Source: a virus
IMG/VR virus record: IMGVR_UViG_3300042945_001299
Coordinates: 17,458-81,457 of that record
Reading direction: 5' to 3' (one strand)
Length of the DNA stretch: 64,000 nt
In this document: positions 1 to 6,528 of the stretch, one piece after another
Numbering within the stretch: the stretch's first letter is position 1
Layout of the letters: every line of letters begins with the position of its first letter
Notes under the pieces: generated by a model
What the model was told of the DNA's origin: nothing
Databases searched by the model: none
What the model saw: the letters and a program-made list of their open reading frames with translations, nothing else
Program-made: the position numbers and the translations under genes

Positions 1-693
1 AAGATGGTCAGCGGTCGCTACTCTCAGGTCGAGTGCGTTGACTCGCTGATGCTTGGCACGACCCCGCTTGACGAGTCGATCCTTGCCATGCGTGACATCG
101 TCAACAACTTCCGAAAGTCCAGCAACACCAAGGTGACCTTCATCACCCTCACCGATGGCGAAGGCATGAGCGTCATCAACCGCGTCAACACTCCTGAGGA
201 TCTCAGCAAGAGCAAGAACACCGGTGGTCACTACCGCCATGTCTCCAAGGTGATGATCGATGCCGCCAACGGTCGCCGTCATACGGGTCACGGCAACACC
301 GCGGTGGTCAACATGTTCAAGGATGCCACGGGATGCGATGTGGTCGGCATCATGATGATGCAGAGCCTCTCGTACTGCTCGACCTTTGATCGTCTCGCGA
401 CTGCCGACAAGGACGATTACACCACCCGCTTGGAGAAGACGAAGGTCCTCCGTGAGAAGTTCGATGCCGAGAAGTTCGTCGCGATCAACAACCCGAATTC
501 GGGATACGCTTCCTACTTCTTCGTCCAGGTGCAGGATCGCCGTCGCGCCGAGGAGATCGCGAAGAACGAGGATGCGAAGTTTGAGAAGTTGAAGAACAGG
601 AAGGTCGCTGCGACCCGTGCCTTCATCGCTGCCATGAAGCGCGACGAGACGAACCGCATGTTCATCAACCGCCTCATGGACATCGTCGCCTGA
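1..693 (+). CDS. VWA-domain protein, C-terminal part (5' end outside window)
   Basis: The reading frame is open from base 1, so the visible ATG at 4 is probably internal and the gene starts upstream. The visible part has the late half of a von Willebrand A / CobT-like fold: a segment LMLGTTPLDESI followed by a strand VTFITLTDGEG, which matches the family pattern of a TPL helix start and an hhhLTDGE strand carrying the last metal-ion (MIDAS) acidic residue. The C-terminal third is basic and helical. Related T4-like phage proteins are annotated as VWA or peptidase-like proteins without a proven role; they may partner an AAA+ ATPase, which would lie upstream. It is followed after 20 bp by the next gene with a strong AAAGGAGG site, so the two are likely co-transcribed. 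The VWA call is fairly sure; the role is not known. Confidence 0.6.
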   Translation, partial: KMVSGRYSQVECVDSLMLGTTPLDESILAMRDIVNNFRKSSNTKVTFITLTDGEGMSVINRVNTPEDLSKSKNTGGHYRHVSKVMIDAANGRRHTGHGNTAVVNMFKDATGCDVVGIMMMQSLSYCSTFDRLATADKDDYTTRLEKTKVLREKFDAEKFVAINNPNSGYASYFFVQVQDRRRAEEIAKNEDAKFEKLKNRKVAATRAFIAAMKRDETNRMFINRLMDIVA

Positions 694-713
694 ACCAAAG
701 GAGGAAACCCACA

Positions 714-1031
714 ATGACCATCGCAACCCACCTCACCGAAGACGAACAGGCAATCGAATCCCACTGGCTCACCAAGGGGGATCAGGGGCTGCTCTTCCTG
801 ATCATCGAAAACAAGGATTACGAAACCCCTCTCATCATGATGGCCGCGTATACGAAGTACGAAGATGGCTATTCATACGATGGGCCGAAGCAAGTCCGAC
901 TTCTAGGAAACCGCATGGTGACCACTGGTCTAAGCACCAGATGGAATCTGGAACAGGCAAGGGTGATGTGGCGACTCTTCCTTTCGGATGGATGGAAGTA
1001 CGAAGAGGAATGGGCAAAGATTCCTAGATAG
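714..1031 (+). CDS. hypothetical protein, 105 aa
   Basis: Start chosen at the ATG preceded by AAAGGAGGAAACCCACA, a near-perfect ribosome binding site. The protein is acidic to neutral, rich in Trp and Tyr (SHWLTKG, RWNLEQARVMWRLFLSDGW), with no membrane segment or metal motif. The C-terminal helix EQARVMWRLFLSDGWKYEEEW looks like a small helical domain of phage accessory proteins. It sits in a same-strand run of small genes between the VWA protein and a metallopeptidase-like gene. I do not recognise the family. Confidence 0.7.
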   Translation: MTIATHLTEDEQAIESHWLTKGDQGLLFLIIENKDYETPLIMMAAYTKYEDGYSYDGPKQVRLLGNRMVTTGLSTRWNLEQARVMWRLFLSDGWKYEEEWAKIPR

Positions 1032-1064
1032 AACTAGGAGGGGAAATGAGATGAGGAATACGCC

Positions 1065-1520
1065 ATGATTCGTACACTCAGCAACTCAAGCCCCGAAGCG
1101 AAGAACTTCCTAAAGTTCATTCGTCACGACCTCCAAACTCATAGAGTGCATCTCAAGTTCTCCAAGGGTAGATCCGTCAGGTTCAACAATGTACACTCCG
1201 CAGCGGGGTACTTCGAAGAACCGAGAGGATCCCAATGGGGCATCATCAGAGTAGGAACGGGTAATAGAAAACCCATCAATGTTCTGACGAATCTCATACA
1301 TGAGTATTGCCATTTCCTTCAATGGAAGAACGGGGATTCGATTTGGAAGAAACTCCATGACGGCGAATCCATCGAAGGGGAATCCTATGTCACCCTAGAG
1401 GAACACACCGAACGGGATTCCCTCAGACTCATACGAGAGTGGCACCTACCCGTCAATCATTCTGCCATTCGTAAAAGATCCCGTGCATACATCGCATACC
1501 TCCGTCAGGAATCGAAATAG
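1065..1520 (+). CDS. small zinc metallopeptidase-like protein (HEYCH motif)
   Basis: A 151-aa protein with a gluzincin-like signature: helix NLIHEYCHFLQW carries HExxH at residues 79-83, and a downstream acidic helix EEHTERDS (112-119) could supply the third zinc ligand. The layout (short N-terminal strands, HExxH helix, acidic second helix) resembles SprT/ImmA-type minimal metallopeptidases. GAGGA lies 8 nt before the ATG. An AGGAGG further upstream (1036-1041) drives only a two-codon frame ATG-AGA-TGA at 1046, which overlaps the leader and may be fortuitous. The protein has no signal peptide, so it would act in the cytoplasm. Substrate unknown; activity is inferred from the motif only. Confidence 0.6.
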   Translation: MIRTLSNSSPEAKNFLKFIRHDLQTHRVHLKFSKGRSVRFNNVHSAAGYFEEPRGSQWGIIRVGTGNRKPINVLTNLIHEYCHFLQWKNGDSIWKKLHDGESIEGESYVTLEEHTERDSLRLIREWHLPVNHSAIRKRSRAYIAYLRQESK

Positions 1521-1546
1521 ATACCTGACAGGAGGATTTTTTCATC

Positions 1547-1837
1547 ATGCCAACCTATGACTACCGATGTTCCCGTTGCGATCACTCATTCGAACTTTTC
1601 CAATCCATTTCGAATCGTGATACCCCATGCTCCCATCCATGTCCCCATTGTGGTGTCTCTGAATCCATTCAAAGGGATTGGATCGGATCACCCGCAGCAG
1701 CAGTGGATATGAACCTGACCCCCGGTGCAGATTTCAAAGAGGTCATGAAGAAGGTCTCCAAGGGCGTTCCCAAACGATTCAGAGAGAACCTCGACCAAGC
1801 CGCATCTCGTCGTGGCACCGTATGGGGTAATGGCTGA
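1547..1837 (+). CDS. FmdB-type zinc ribbon protein
   Basis: The N-terminus MPTYDYRCSRCDHSFELFQS followed by CPHCG (CxxC ... CxxC, about residues 8-36) is the classic FmdB zinc ribbon, found in bacteria and in many T4-like phages. The C-terminal half (from about residue 50) is a basic helix with KEVMKKVSKGVPKRFRENLD, as in phage versions. The RBS is GACAGGAGGA. The cellular role of FmdB is unproven (regulator or nucleic-acid-binding protein). It closes a run of small same-strand genes; the next 95 bp hold no gene. Confidence 0.85.
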   Translation: MPTYDYRCSRCDHSFELFQSISNRDTPCSHPCPHCGVSESIQRDWIGSPAAAVDMNLTPGADFKEVMKKVSKGVPKRFRENLDQAASRRGTVWGNG

Positions 1838-1932
1838 TTTCACGGTCAACCCATATTTTTTCTACATATAAAGGTATTTGTAAACCTATAAACCCACATC
1901 AACTACCTAAACTTTCATAAGGAGATGGAAAA
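1838..1932 (+). other. intergenic leader before the packaged-protein run
   Basis: This 95-bp AT-rich spacer has a TTTTTTCTACATATAAAGG stretch at about 1857-1875 that loosely resembles a late promoter but lacks the TAAATA core, and AAGGAGATGG just before the ATG at 1933. I see no hairpin and no open reading frame. A promoter here is possible but not shown. Confidence 0.3.
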
Positions 1933-2229
1933 ATGAGATACTCAGAAGCACGACAGATCTTGGCAGAGGCAGCACTTCTTGAACTTGGTCTATTGGATGA
2001 AGACTATACCACACCAGGACGAGATTTAGAGAACCGCAGGGCAATCAACACCGCATTTGCAAGGCGTCAGAACGCTGATCGCGAATTGATGCGAGACGAT
2101 AGGGAGCGAGCATCACCCAACCTCATTGGCAAGGGTGGCAAGAAGGTGAAGTTGCGAAAGGGTGTGGCATACAGGAACATCAATGTTGCTGGTCAAGAGA
2201 CGAAAAGGGTTCTCAAACCAAAGAACTAA
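1933..2229 (+). CDS. putative packaged head protein, 98 aa, basic
   Basis: The N-terminus MRYSEARQILAEAALLELG is nearly identical to that of the next gene (MRYTEARKILAEAALRELG), although the rest of the two proteins differs. The shared part ends in I-L-A-E before A, matching the prohead protease consensus (hydrophobic-x-Glu, then a small residue) used to remove capsid-targeting peptides from T4 internal proteins. The remainder (residues 13-98) is strongly basic, as expected for a small DNA-associated head protein: KGGKKVKLRKGVAYRN. The RBS is AAGGAGATGG. No catalytic motif is seen. The packaging role is inferred from the peptide and the neighbours. Confidence 0.65.
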   Translation: MRYSEARQILAEAALLELGLLDEDYTTPGRDLENRRAINTAFARRQNADRELMRDDRERASPNLIGKGGKKVKLRKGVAYRNINVAGQETKRVLKPKN

Positions 2230-2247
2230 GAAAAGAAGAAACTCACC

Positions 2248-2281
2248 GTTCCATTTGGTGGGAACATCAAATGGAACTTTC
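2248..2281 (+). terminator. hairpin terminator-like element
   Basis: A perfect 10-bp inverted repeat, GTTCCATTTG and CAAATGGAAC with a 10-nt loop, is followed by TTTCACTTTC. It lies between two genes of the packaged-protein run. The T tract is interrupted, so it may only attenuate transcription or stabilise the mRNA end. Confidence 0.6.
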
Positions 2282-2310
2282 ACTTTCAACACTTTAAGGG
2301 AACTAGGACA

Positions 2311-2892
2311 ATGAGATACACAGAAGCACGAAAGATCTTGGCAGAGGCAGCACTTCGTGAACTTGGTCTATTGAACGAAGAACCCGTCCTTGACTACGGG
2401 GATTCTAAGCATTATCCAGAGTCTGCTCATGGAACCAAGCGCATGGGCAAGGTCGGTCCATACGAGATACGACACCGAGGGGCCAAGAGTGGTTATGGAA
2501 TAGTCCACATCATGCACAATGGCGAATCGGTTGGTCATGTTCCATACAACAAGCACAAGAAGCAAATCATCCCGCGTGGTCCTTCCTTGCATCCAAGCCA
2601 CAGGGGAAAGAAGGCATTGGTGCGAGGGCTGATGGCAAAGACATACATGATGTTGGCAGACAAGACGGGACACACGATAAGAAGCGATGACGCACAGACA
2701 AAGGGTGGTCGCCACATCTGGCGGCAACTCGCGGCAAAGAAGAGGGTGAAGTTTGCAGAGGAGCAATGGGGCAAGAAGCCCAAGATGCAGCAATACGATC
2801 CCGAACAGCATGAGAAACTGGCATATGGTCGAAGGACAGGATACAAGCACCACCTGTACTTGCACCCAAGGAAAACAACAGCAAAGGCATAG
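2311..2892 (+). CDS. putative packaged GNAT-like acetyltransferase
   Basis: Residues 1-12 (MRYTEARKILAE, then A) form a capsid-targeting-like peptide shared with the gene before. Residues about 50-145 look like a degenerate GNAT fold: strands around GIVHIMHNGESVGHV, then SLHPSHRGKKALVRGLMAKTY, where the basic turn would hold the acetyl-CoA pyrophosphate, then HTIRSDDAQTKGGRHIWRQL. The last piece (TI-S, Q, GG, W-x-x-L) recurs in the proteins at 4551 and 6529. The C-terminus is basic. Phage proteins with this block are often called acetyltransferases, but no activity is proven. The RBS is weak (AAGGGAACTAGGACA). The target, if injected, would be host protein; that is inference. Confidence 0.55.
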   Translation: MRYTEARKILAEAALRELGLLNEEPVLDYGDSKHYPESAHGTKRMGKVGPYEIRHRGAKSGYGIVHIMHNGESVGHVPYNKHKKQIIPRGPSLHPSHRGKKALVRGLMAKTYMMLADKTGHTIRSDDAQTKGGRHIWRQLAAKKRVKFAEEQWGKKPKMQQYDPEQHEKLAYGRRTGYKHHLYLHPRKTTAKA

Positions 2893-2896
2893 AGAC

Positions 2897-4237
2897 ATGA
2901 GCAACCAATTCCTAAACCACCTAAACTCAATCACACCTCAGGGTAGAGCCAAGGATACATCCATCTTTGTTCCCGCGAAGGACATCAGCGAAGCCGTTCC
3001 CGATGTCGGACAGAACCTCAAGGGGATGCCAAGGAAGGCAGCAAGAAAACTTGCACATGCATCCCGCAACTGGAGAGAGGGTAGCGGAAGCCTCAAGGAC
3101 TATGAAGCCGCAAGGGAGCGTTGGGGCAAGAAGATGAGCAGCAATGCCAAGCGGTATGGAAAGAAACTCGACCGCGCACTTGGAGACTTCTCCGCAAGGA
3201 CAGGCATTCCACTCAAGGAAGCAGTCTCGACCAATGATCCAAATCGTGGTCGTTCGGGGAGAGCAAAGCCCATACTTCCACCAGGACAGGATCCATACGA
3301 CAAGTACACCAAGGGTGAGATCAAGAGTTTCTCTGGCAAACTACAGAAGAGACTTCGTGGCTTGAGTCCAGAGGGCAGACAAAGGTACTATCGCGAGGTT
3401 GGAATGCGTTCCCGTGCCGCATCACGCGCTGGCAAGACTGGGCGTTTGTTTCCAATGACGGAAGCCCCCAAGTATGCACAGTATGCCATTCCCGCAGTTC
3501 CTGAACTTCTCATGCTCACCTATAGCAACAAGCACAAGCGAGATGCTGATGGGTTGAAGAAGTTCGTCGGTAAGGGTAGGAAGAATCCAATACCAGTATA
3601 TGAAGGTGCAGTGAAGGCATCCATGGAAGATTGGTTGTATGATCTTCCAAAGGGTGCAATCCGTGAACTCAAGGCAAAGCACGGCAAGATACTTGCCCGT
3701 ACTGGTGGACATGCTAAGGGAATCGGGGGAATCGGGGCGAAGAATTCAGCGAAACTTCATCAAAGCATTCAGGGTATTCTTCAAAAGCATAATGTTCCTA
3801 AACTGATGGGTTCACATGCGGAAGGTTCCAATGCCATTCAGATGTCTTTCCACACATACCACGGCAATCTTCATGAGCAGAAGGAAGTCGATGATGAGGG
3901 TGGAATGGCAATGGGTGAACTCAAGTCCATCATTGCAAATGCCAACGACATCATGTCGATGCTCAAGTCTGATTCCCAACTTGAGGGATGGGTTCAGTCC
4001 AAGATCACGAAATCAGCAGATTACATTTCTTCGGTGAAAGACTACCTTTCCAATACTCCAAATTCGATATCCGAAGAAGAGGAAAAGGAAGAGGAAAAGA
4101 GAGAATCGACCAAGAGCATGATTGCCCGTTTGGTTGCCCGTCGCCACAAGAGGATTGGCATGGCAGTTCCAAAGAATGTCCTTCGTGACATTGAGAAGGA
4201 ACACAAGAACGAGAAGGACGATTACGAGGACGATTGA
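2897..4237 (+). CDS. putative packaged virion protein with WVQSKI-type C-terminal domain
   Basis: Start set at ATG 2897, 4 nt after the preceding stop. The N-terminus MSNQFLNHLNSITPQGRAKD and the following IFVPAKDISE-A are nearly repeated in the gene at 9191, and the block ends at a protease-like site (D-I-S-E, then A at residue 33). The middle is very basic (RKAARKLAHASRNWREG). Residues about 370-420 hold a helical unit, MAMGELKSIIANANDIMSML followed by LEGWVQSKITKSADYISSV, which I recall as a common module in T4-like phage virion proteins. The tail is a charged coiled coil (EEEEKEEEKRES). Further candidate cleavage sites are PLKE-A, PMTE-A and PVYE-G. Function unknown; it is likely a structural or internal head component. 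Confidence 0.6.
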   Translation: MSNQFLNHLNSITPQGRAKDTSIFVPAKDISEAVPDVGQNLKGMPRKAARKLAHASRNWREGSGSLKDYEAARERWGKKMSSNAKRYGKKLDRALGDFSARTGIPLKEAVSTNDPNRGRSGRAKPILPPGQDPYDKYTKGEIKSFSGKLQKRLRGLSPEGRQRYYREVGMRSRAASRAGKTGRLFPMTEAPKYAQYAIPAVPELLMLTYSNKHKRDADGLKKFVGKGRKNPIPVYEGAVKASMEDWLYDLPKGAIRELKAKHGKILARTGGHAKGIGGIGAKNSAKLHQSIQGILQKHNVPKLMGSHAEGSNAIQMSFHTYHGNLHEQKEVDDEGGMAMGELKSIIANANDIMSMLKSDSQLEGWVQSKITKSADYISSVKDYLSNTPNSISEEEEKEEEKRESTKSMIARLVARRHKRIGMAVPKNVLRDIEKEHKNEKDDYEDD

Positions 4238-4239
4238 AC

Positions 4240-4554
4240 ATGAAGTCATTCAGTCAGTTTCTCACTGAAGCATCTTCCAATGAAAGATATGTGAAGATCA
4301 AGCAATCTGGTCATGGTGCGAACATTCGCAAGATCAATGACACCACATCCATGTTCTCGCATCGTGGCATCGTCGGTCATGTGGTCAAGGGATGGAGTCG
4401 CATGGGTGGTTGGGGATATCAGGCAGGGAACATTCGTGTGAATGGTAAGGACATTGGTCTAAATACCATACATGGAACTCATAAGACGATGAATGATGCC
4501 ATTCATAATGCATATATGCATACTGCACACCACATGGCAAAGGGAAATAAATGA
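4240..4554 (+). CDS. putative packaged head protein, 104 aa
   Basis: Start chosen at ATG 4240 just after the upstream stop; an in-frame TTG at 4234 is less likely. Residues 1-10 are MKSFSQFLTE followed by A, an almost exact match to the T4 internal-protein targeting peptide form MKTYQEFIAE-A. The mature part is basic, glycine- and histidine-rich (SHRGIVGHVVKGWSRMGGWG), with a helix NDAIHNAYMHTAHHMAKG at the end. Its stop overlaps the next start (ATGA), so translation is coupled. The function after delivery is unknown. Confidence 0.65.
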   Translation: MKSFSQFLTEASSNERYVKIKQSGHGANIRKINDTTSMFSHRGIVGHVVKGWSRMGGWGYQAGNIRVNGKDIGLNTIHGTHKTMNDAIHNAYMHTAHHMAKGNK

Positions 4555-5237
4555 AGACCTATCGCCAACTACTTGAGGACATACAACTAGAACCAAATAT
4601 TAGTAGATTAAACCGCAAAGACTGGAAAGGTATTCATGATGAGTTCCATTCGGATATTGAAGCCGCGCGAAGCCTTCCTTCGCTTCGTATGCATAAACTT
4701 GGTAAGATTCATAAAGAATATTCTATCCATCGAAACCACAATGGTAATGACTTCTTCATAACCCACGATAAAAGCAAGAAAGTGGTTGGACACATAGAAA
4801 ATGATCATGTGAGTGATAATCCGGAAACGAGTAAGCACTTGCGGGTAGGATTTCTAGCCATCCACCCGCATCATTCGAAGAAGAAGATAGGGCATTCGCT
4901 TGCCGTGGCAGCATACAAGCATCTTCATGGAAAGCACGGCTATACCATTCATAGCGGCATTCAACAGAGTATGGGTGGTGCATCAGTATGGCAGCACCTG
5001 ATGAAGGATCCCAAGACCAAGAAGCATGTCCGTGCGGTCGTTAGTAGAAAAGGGGATGGAGACATAAAGGACATCGGACAGGCATCCAAGATGAATCCCG
5101 CTGACATATGGACTTCTGGTAGTGGGGGAGTCAGACGCAAGGCAGCATCCAAGGGAATCCGAATGCACGATTATTCGTCGCCCAAGGCAACCAGGGCATT
5201 TGGAACTCAACTCATACTCAAGGCAAAGAAGAAATGA
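4551..5237 (+). CDS. putative packaged GNAT-family acetyltransferase
   Basis: The N-terminus MKTYRQLLEDIQLEPN is a variant of the targeting peptide (cleavage could fall after LLED or QLE). Residues 55-150 show a GNAT layout: strands EYSIHRNHNGNDFFITHD and KKVVGHIEND, the core strand LRVGFLAIHPHH (97-108), the turn SKKKIGHSLAVAAYKHL that would bind acetyl-CoA, then YTIHSGIQQS and MGGASVWQHL. The same closing block occurs in the proteins at 2311 and 6529, making three related domains within 5 kb. The C-terminus is basic and ends FGTQLILKAKKK, echoed by LGSRLVIRPLRKS at the end of the 6529 protein. It overlaps both neighbours by ATGA junctions. The acetyltransferase fold is likely; the substrate is unknown. 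Confidence 0.6.
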   Translation: MKTYRQLLEDIQLEPNISRLNRKDWKGIHDEFHSDIEAARSLPSLRMHKLGKIHKEYSIHRNHNGNDFFITHDKSKKVVGHIENDHVSDNPETSKHLRVGFLAIHPHHSKKKIGHSLAVAAYKHLHGKHGYTIHSGIQQSMGGASVWQHLMKDPKTKKHVRAVVSRKGDGDIKDIGQASKMNPADIWTSGSGGVRRKAASKGIRMHDYSSPKATRAFGTQLILKAKKK

Positions 5238-5602
5238 AGTCATTCAATCGTTTCATCGCAGAGGCAAACGAGCAGACGATTCAAAACTTCGTTGACTTTG
5301 CCGCACAGGAACTTGGTCTTGCAAACACACCGAATGTTCGTTTGGTTCAGGTGCGTGAGAATGGCATGACCACGGCATCGTATTGTCCAGCAGACAAGAG
5401 CATTCGTGTTGTGAGTGGCAACAGAGCCACATTCGACATCTGCCGTTCCATTGCACACGAACTCGTCCATCAGATGCAGGATGAATGTGGTGATGAACTC
5501 GACGGAGACACGGGATCACCATGCGAGGACGAAGCCAATGCACTCGCTGGTCGTCTTATTCGGTTGTATGGCGGAAGCAACGAAGGCTTCTACGAGGAAT
5601 AA
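5234..5602 (+). CDS. putative packaged zinc metallopeptidase
   Basis: Residues 1-10, MKSFNRFIAE followed by A, fit the T4 capsid-targeting and cleavage pattern very well. The mature protein has a clear gluzincin core: RSIAHELVHQMQDE gives HExxH at 75-79, and CEDEANALAGRL (97-108) supplies the acidic third ligand helix, a spacing typical of small metallopeptidases. Strands NVRLVQVRENG and KSIRVVSGNR precede it. The length (122 aa) suits a minimal peptidase. If the peptide is genuine, this is a protease carried in the head; it could act on host proteins after injection or on head proteins during maturation. The motif is clear; the packaging is inferred. Confidence 0.65.
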   Translation: MKSFNRFIAEANEQTIQNFVDFAAQELGLANTPNVRLVQVRENGMTTASYCPADKSIRVVSGNRATFDICRSIAHELVHQMQDECGDELDGDTGSPCEDEANALAGRLIRLYGGSNEGFYEE

Positions 5603-5605
5603 TAC

Positions 5606-6412
5606 ATGAAGACTTACAGGGAGTTCATAGTCGAGGCAACGGCAGTCAGGATGATTGCCCGTGCATATCCAAAGCACTTCATTCATGATGGACATGGAAA
5701 CGAACTCAATGAGAACTGGTCGTATGCACATGACTTCCATGAGATGCCTAACTCAGAAAAGCAGAAGTATGTCTACCATGCGACCACAGCCGCAAGAGCC
5801 GCGAAGATCGTCAAGGGTGGACTCAAGCCACGAAGTCCAAAGGGACGCACCAACTACCCAAGCCAGAAGGAACACACGCAGGGACACGCATTCGTGACCA
5901 ACCATCATGGCGTAGGGTATTGGGTGGATCAGACAGCCCATGCAGTCAATCGCCGCAAGCATGAGGTTGGTGAGCGCGACTACGAAAACATTCATGTTGT
6001 GAAGTTCCCAATCGCAAATCTCAGCAAGTCCGCACGAAGAAAGTTCAAGTCTGACGATCTTGGAACCAAGGACTCGCGAAAGCACAGCGACTATGCCCGT
6101 GATCCGATCATAGATCCCTCGACGCATGAAGCACCATCCGCATTCAAGGTTCGAAAGAAGATTCAAGAAGCATACGGTAGCAAAGCCAAGGATGGGTGGA
6201 TTCATAGCCGTGGACTAGGTCATCGCAGATGGGTGAAGGGAAATCATTCCATTGAAAAGCAAGGCAAACGAGGTTGGACAGTCTATGATTGGCAGAGAAG
6301 CAAGGAACTTCATGTTGCCAAGACTGCCAAGGAAGCAAAAGCATGGTCAAATGCAAACCGATCAAGTCATTCAAAGATGGAACCAATCGAAATCAAACCG
6401 TGGACGGTTTGA
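5606..6412 (+). CDS. putative packaged ADP-ribosyltransferase-like protein
   Basis: Residues 1-10 are MKTYREFIVE followed by A, matching the T4 internal-protein targeting peptide. Residues 55-140 resemble the ADP-ribosyltransferase / Tpt1-like fold: KYVYHATTAARAAKIVKGG, then LKPRSPKG, a strand HAFVTNHH, GVGYWVDQTAHAVN and a strand IHVVKFPI. The opening YHxT plus hhxxGLKP pattern is typical of NAD-binding transferases of the H-Y-E or R-S-E type. T4 also packages an ADP-ribosyltransferase (Alt) that modifies host RNA polymerase, so the theme has precedent. The C-terminal region (from about residue 200) has an SPR-repeat-like stretch WTVYDWQRSKELHVAKTAKEA. The catalytic Glu is not certain. Transferase fold moderate, activity unproven. 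Confidence 0.5.
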   Translation: MKTYREFIVEATAVRMIARAYPKHFIHDGHGNELNENWSYAHDFHEMPNSEKQKYVYHATTAARAAKIVKGGLKPRSPKGRTNYPSQKEHTQGHAFVTNHHGVGYWVDQTAHAVNRRKHEVGERDYENIHVVKFPIANLSKSARRKFKSDDLGTKDSRKHSDYARDPIIDPSTHEAPSAFKVRKKIQEAYGSKAKDGWIHSRGLGHRRWVKGNHSIEKQGKRGWTVYDWQRSKELHVAKTAKEAKAWSNANRSSHSKMEPIEIKPWTV

Positions 6413-6484
6413 TAGGTGGATTCGATACTGCCGAATGGTGGTATATGTCGGAACACGAAGAAGACTAACCCAGTCAGACGCACA
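6413..6484 (+). other. short spacer with a 22-codon open frame
   Basis: After the 5606 gene stops, the frame starting at GTG near 6402 reads to a TAA at 6468 and ends in GGFDTAEWWYMSEHEED, which looks like a plausible protein C-terminus. No ribosome binding site precedes it. It may be a remnant or a shifted end of the previous gene. Confidence 0.2.
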
Positions 6485-6516
6485 GGTGGGGGACACGATC
6501 CCCCACCTTGTTTTTT
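6485..6516 (+). terminator. rho-independent terminator
   Basis: GTGGGGGA and TCCCCCAC form a GC-rich stem around CACGA, followed by CTTGTTTTTT. This is a strong intrinsic terminator closing the 1933-6412 run. Confidence 0.85.
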
Positions 6517-6523
6517 CTAAATA
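6516..6523 (+). promoter_or_regulatory. T4-type late promoter-like octamer
   Basis: TCTAAATA sits right after the terminator and 5 nt before ATG 6529. The TAAATA core matches other late-type elements in the window. If it is used with normal spacing the transcript would start at or near the ATG, so the leader would be absent or very short. Confidence 0.45.
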
Positions 6524-6528
6524 TCATT

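Noticed and set aside
1046-1054. Two-codon upstream frame (ATG AGA TGA) behind AGGAGG
   Set aside because: It could be a leader peptide, but nothing supports regulation; the real gene at 1065 has its own GAGGA.
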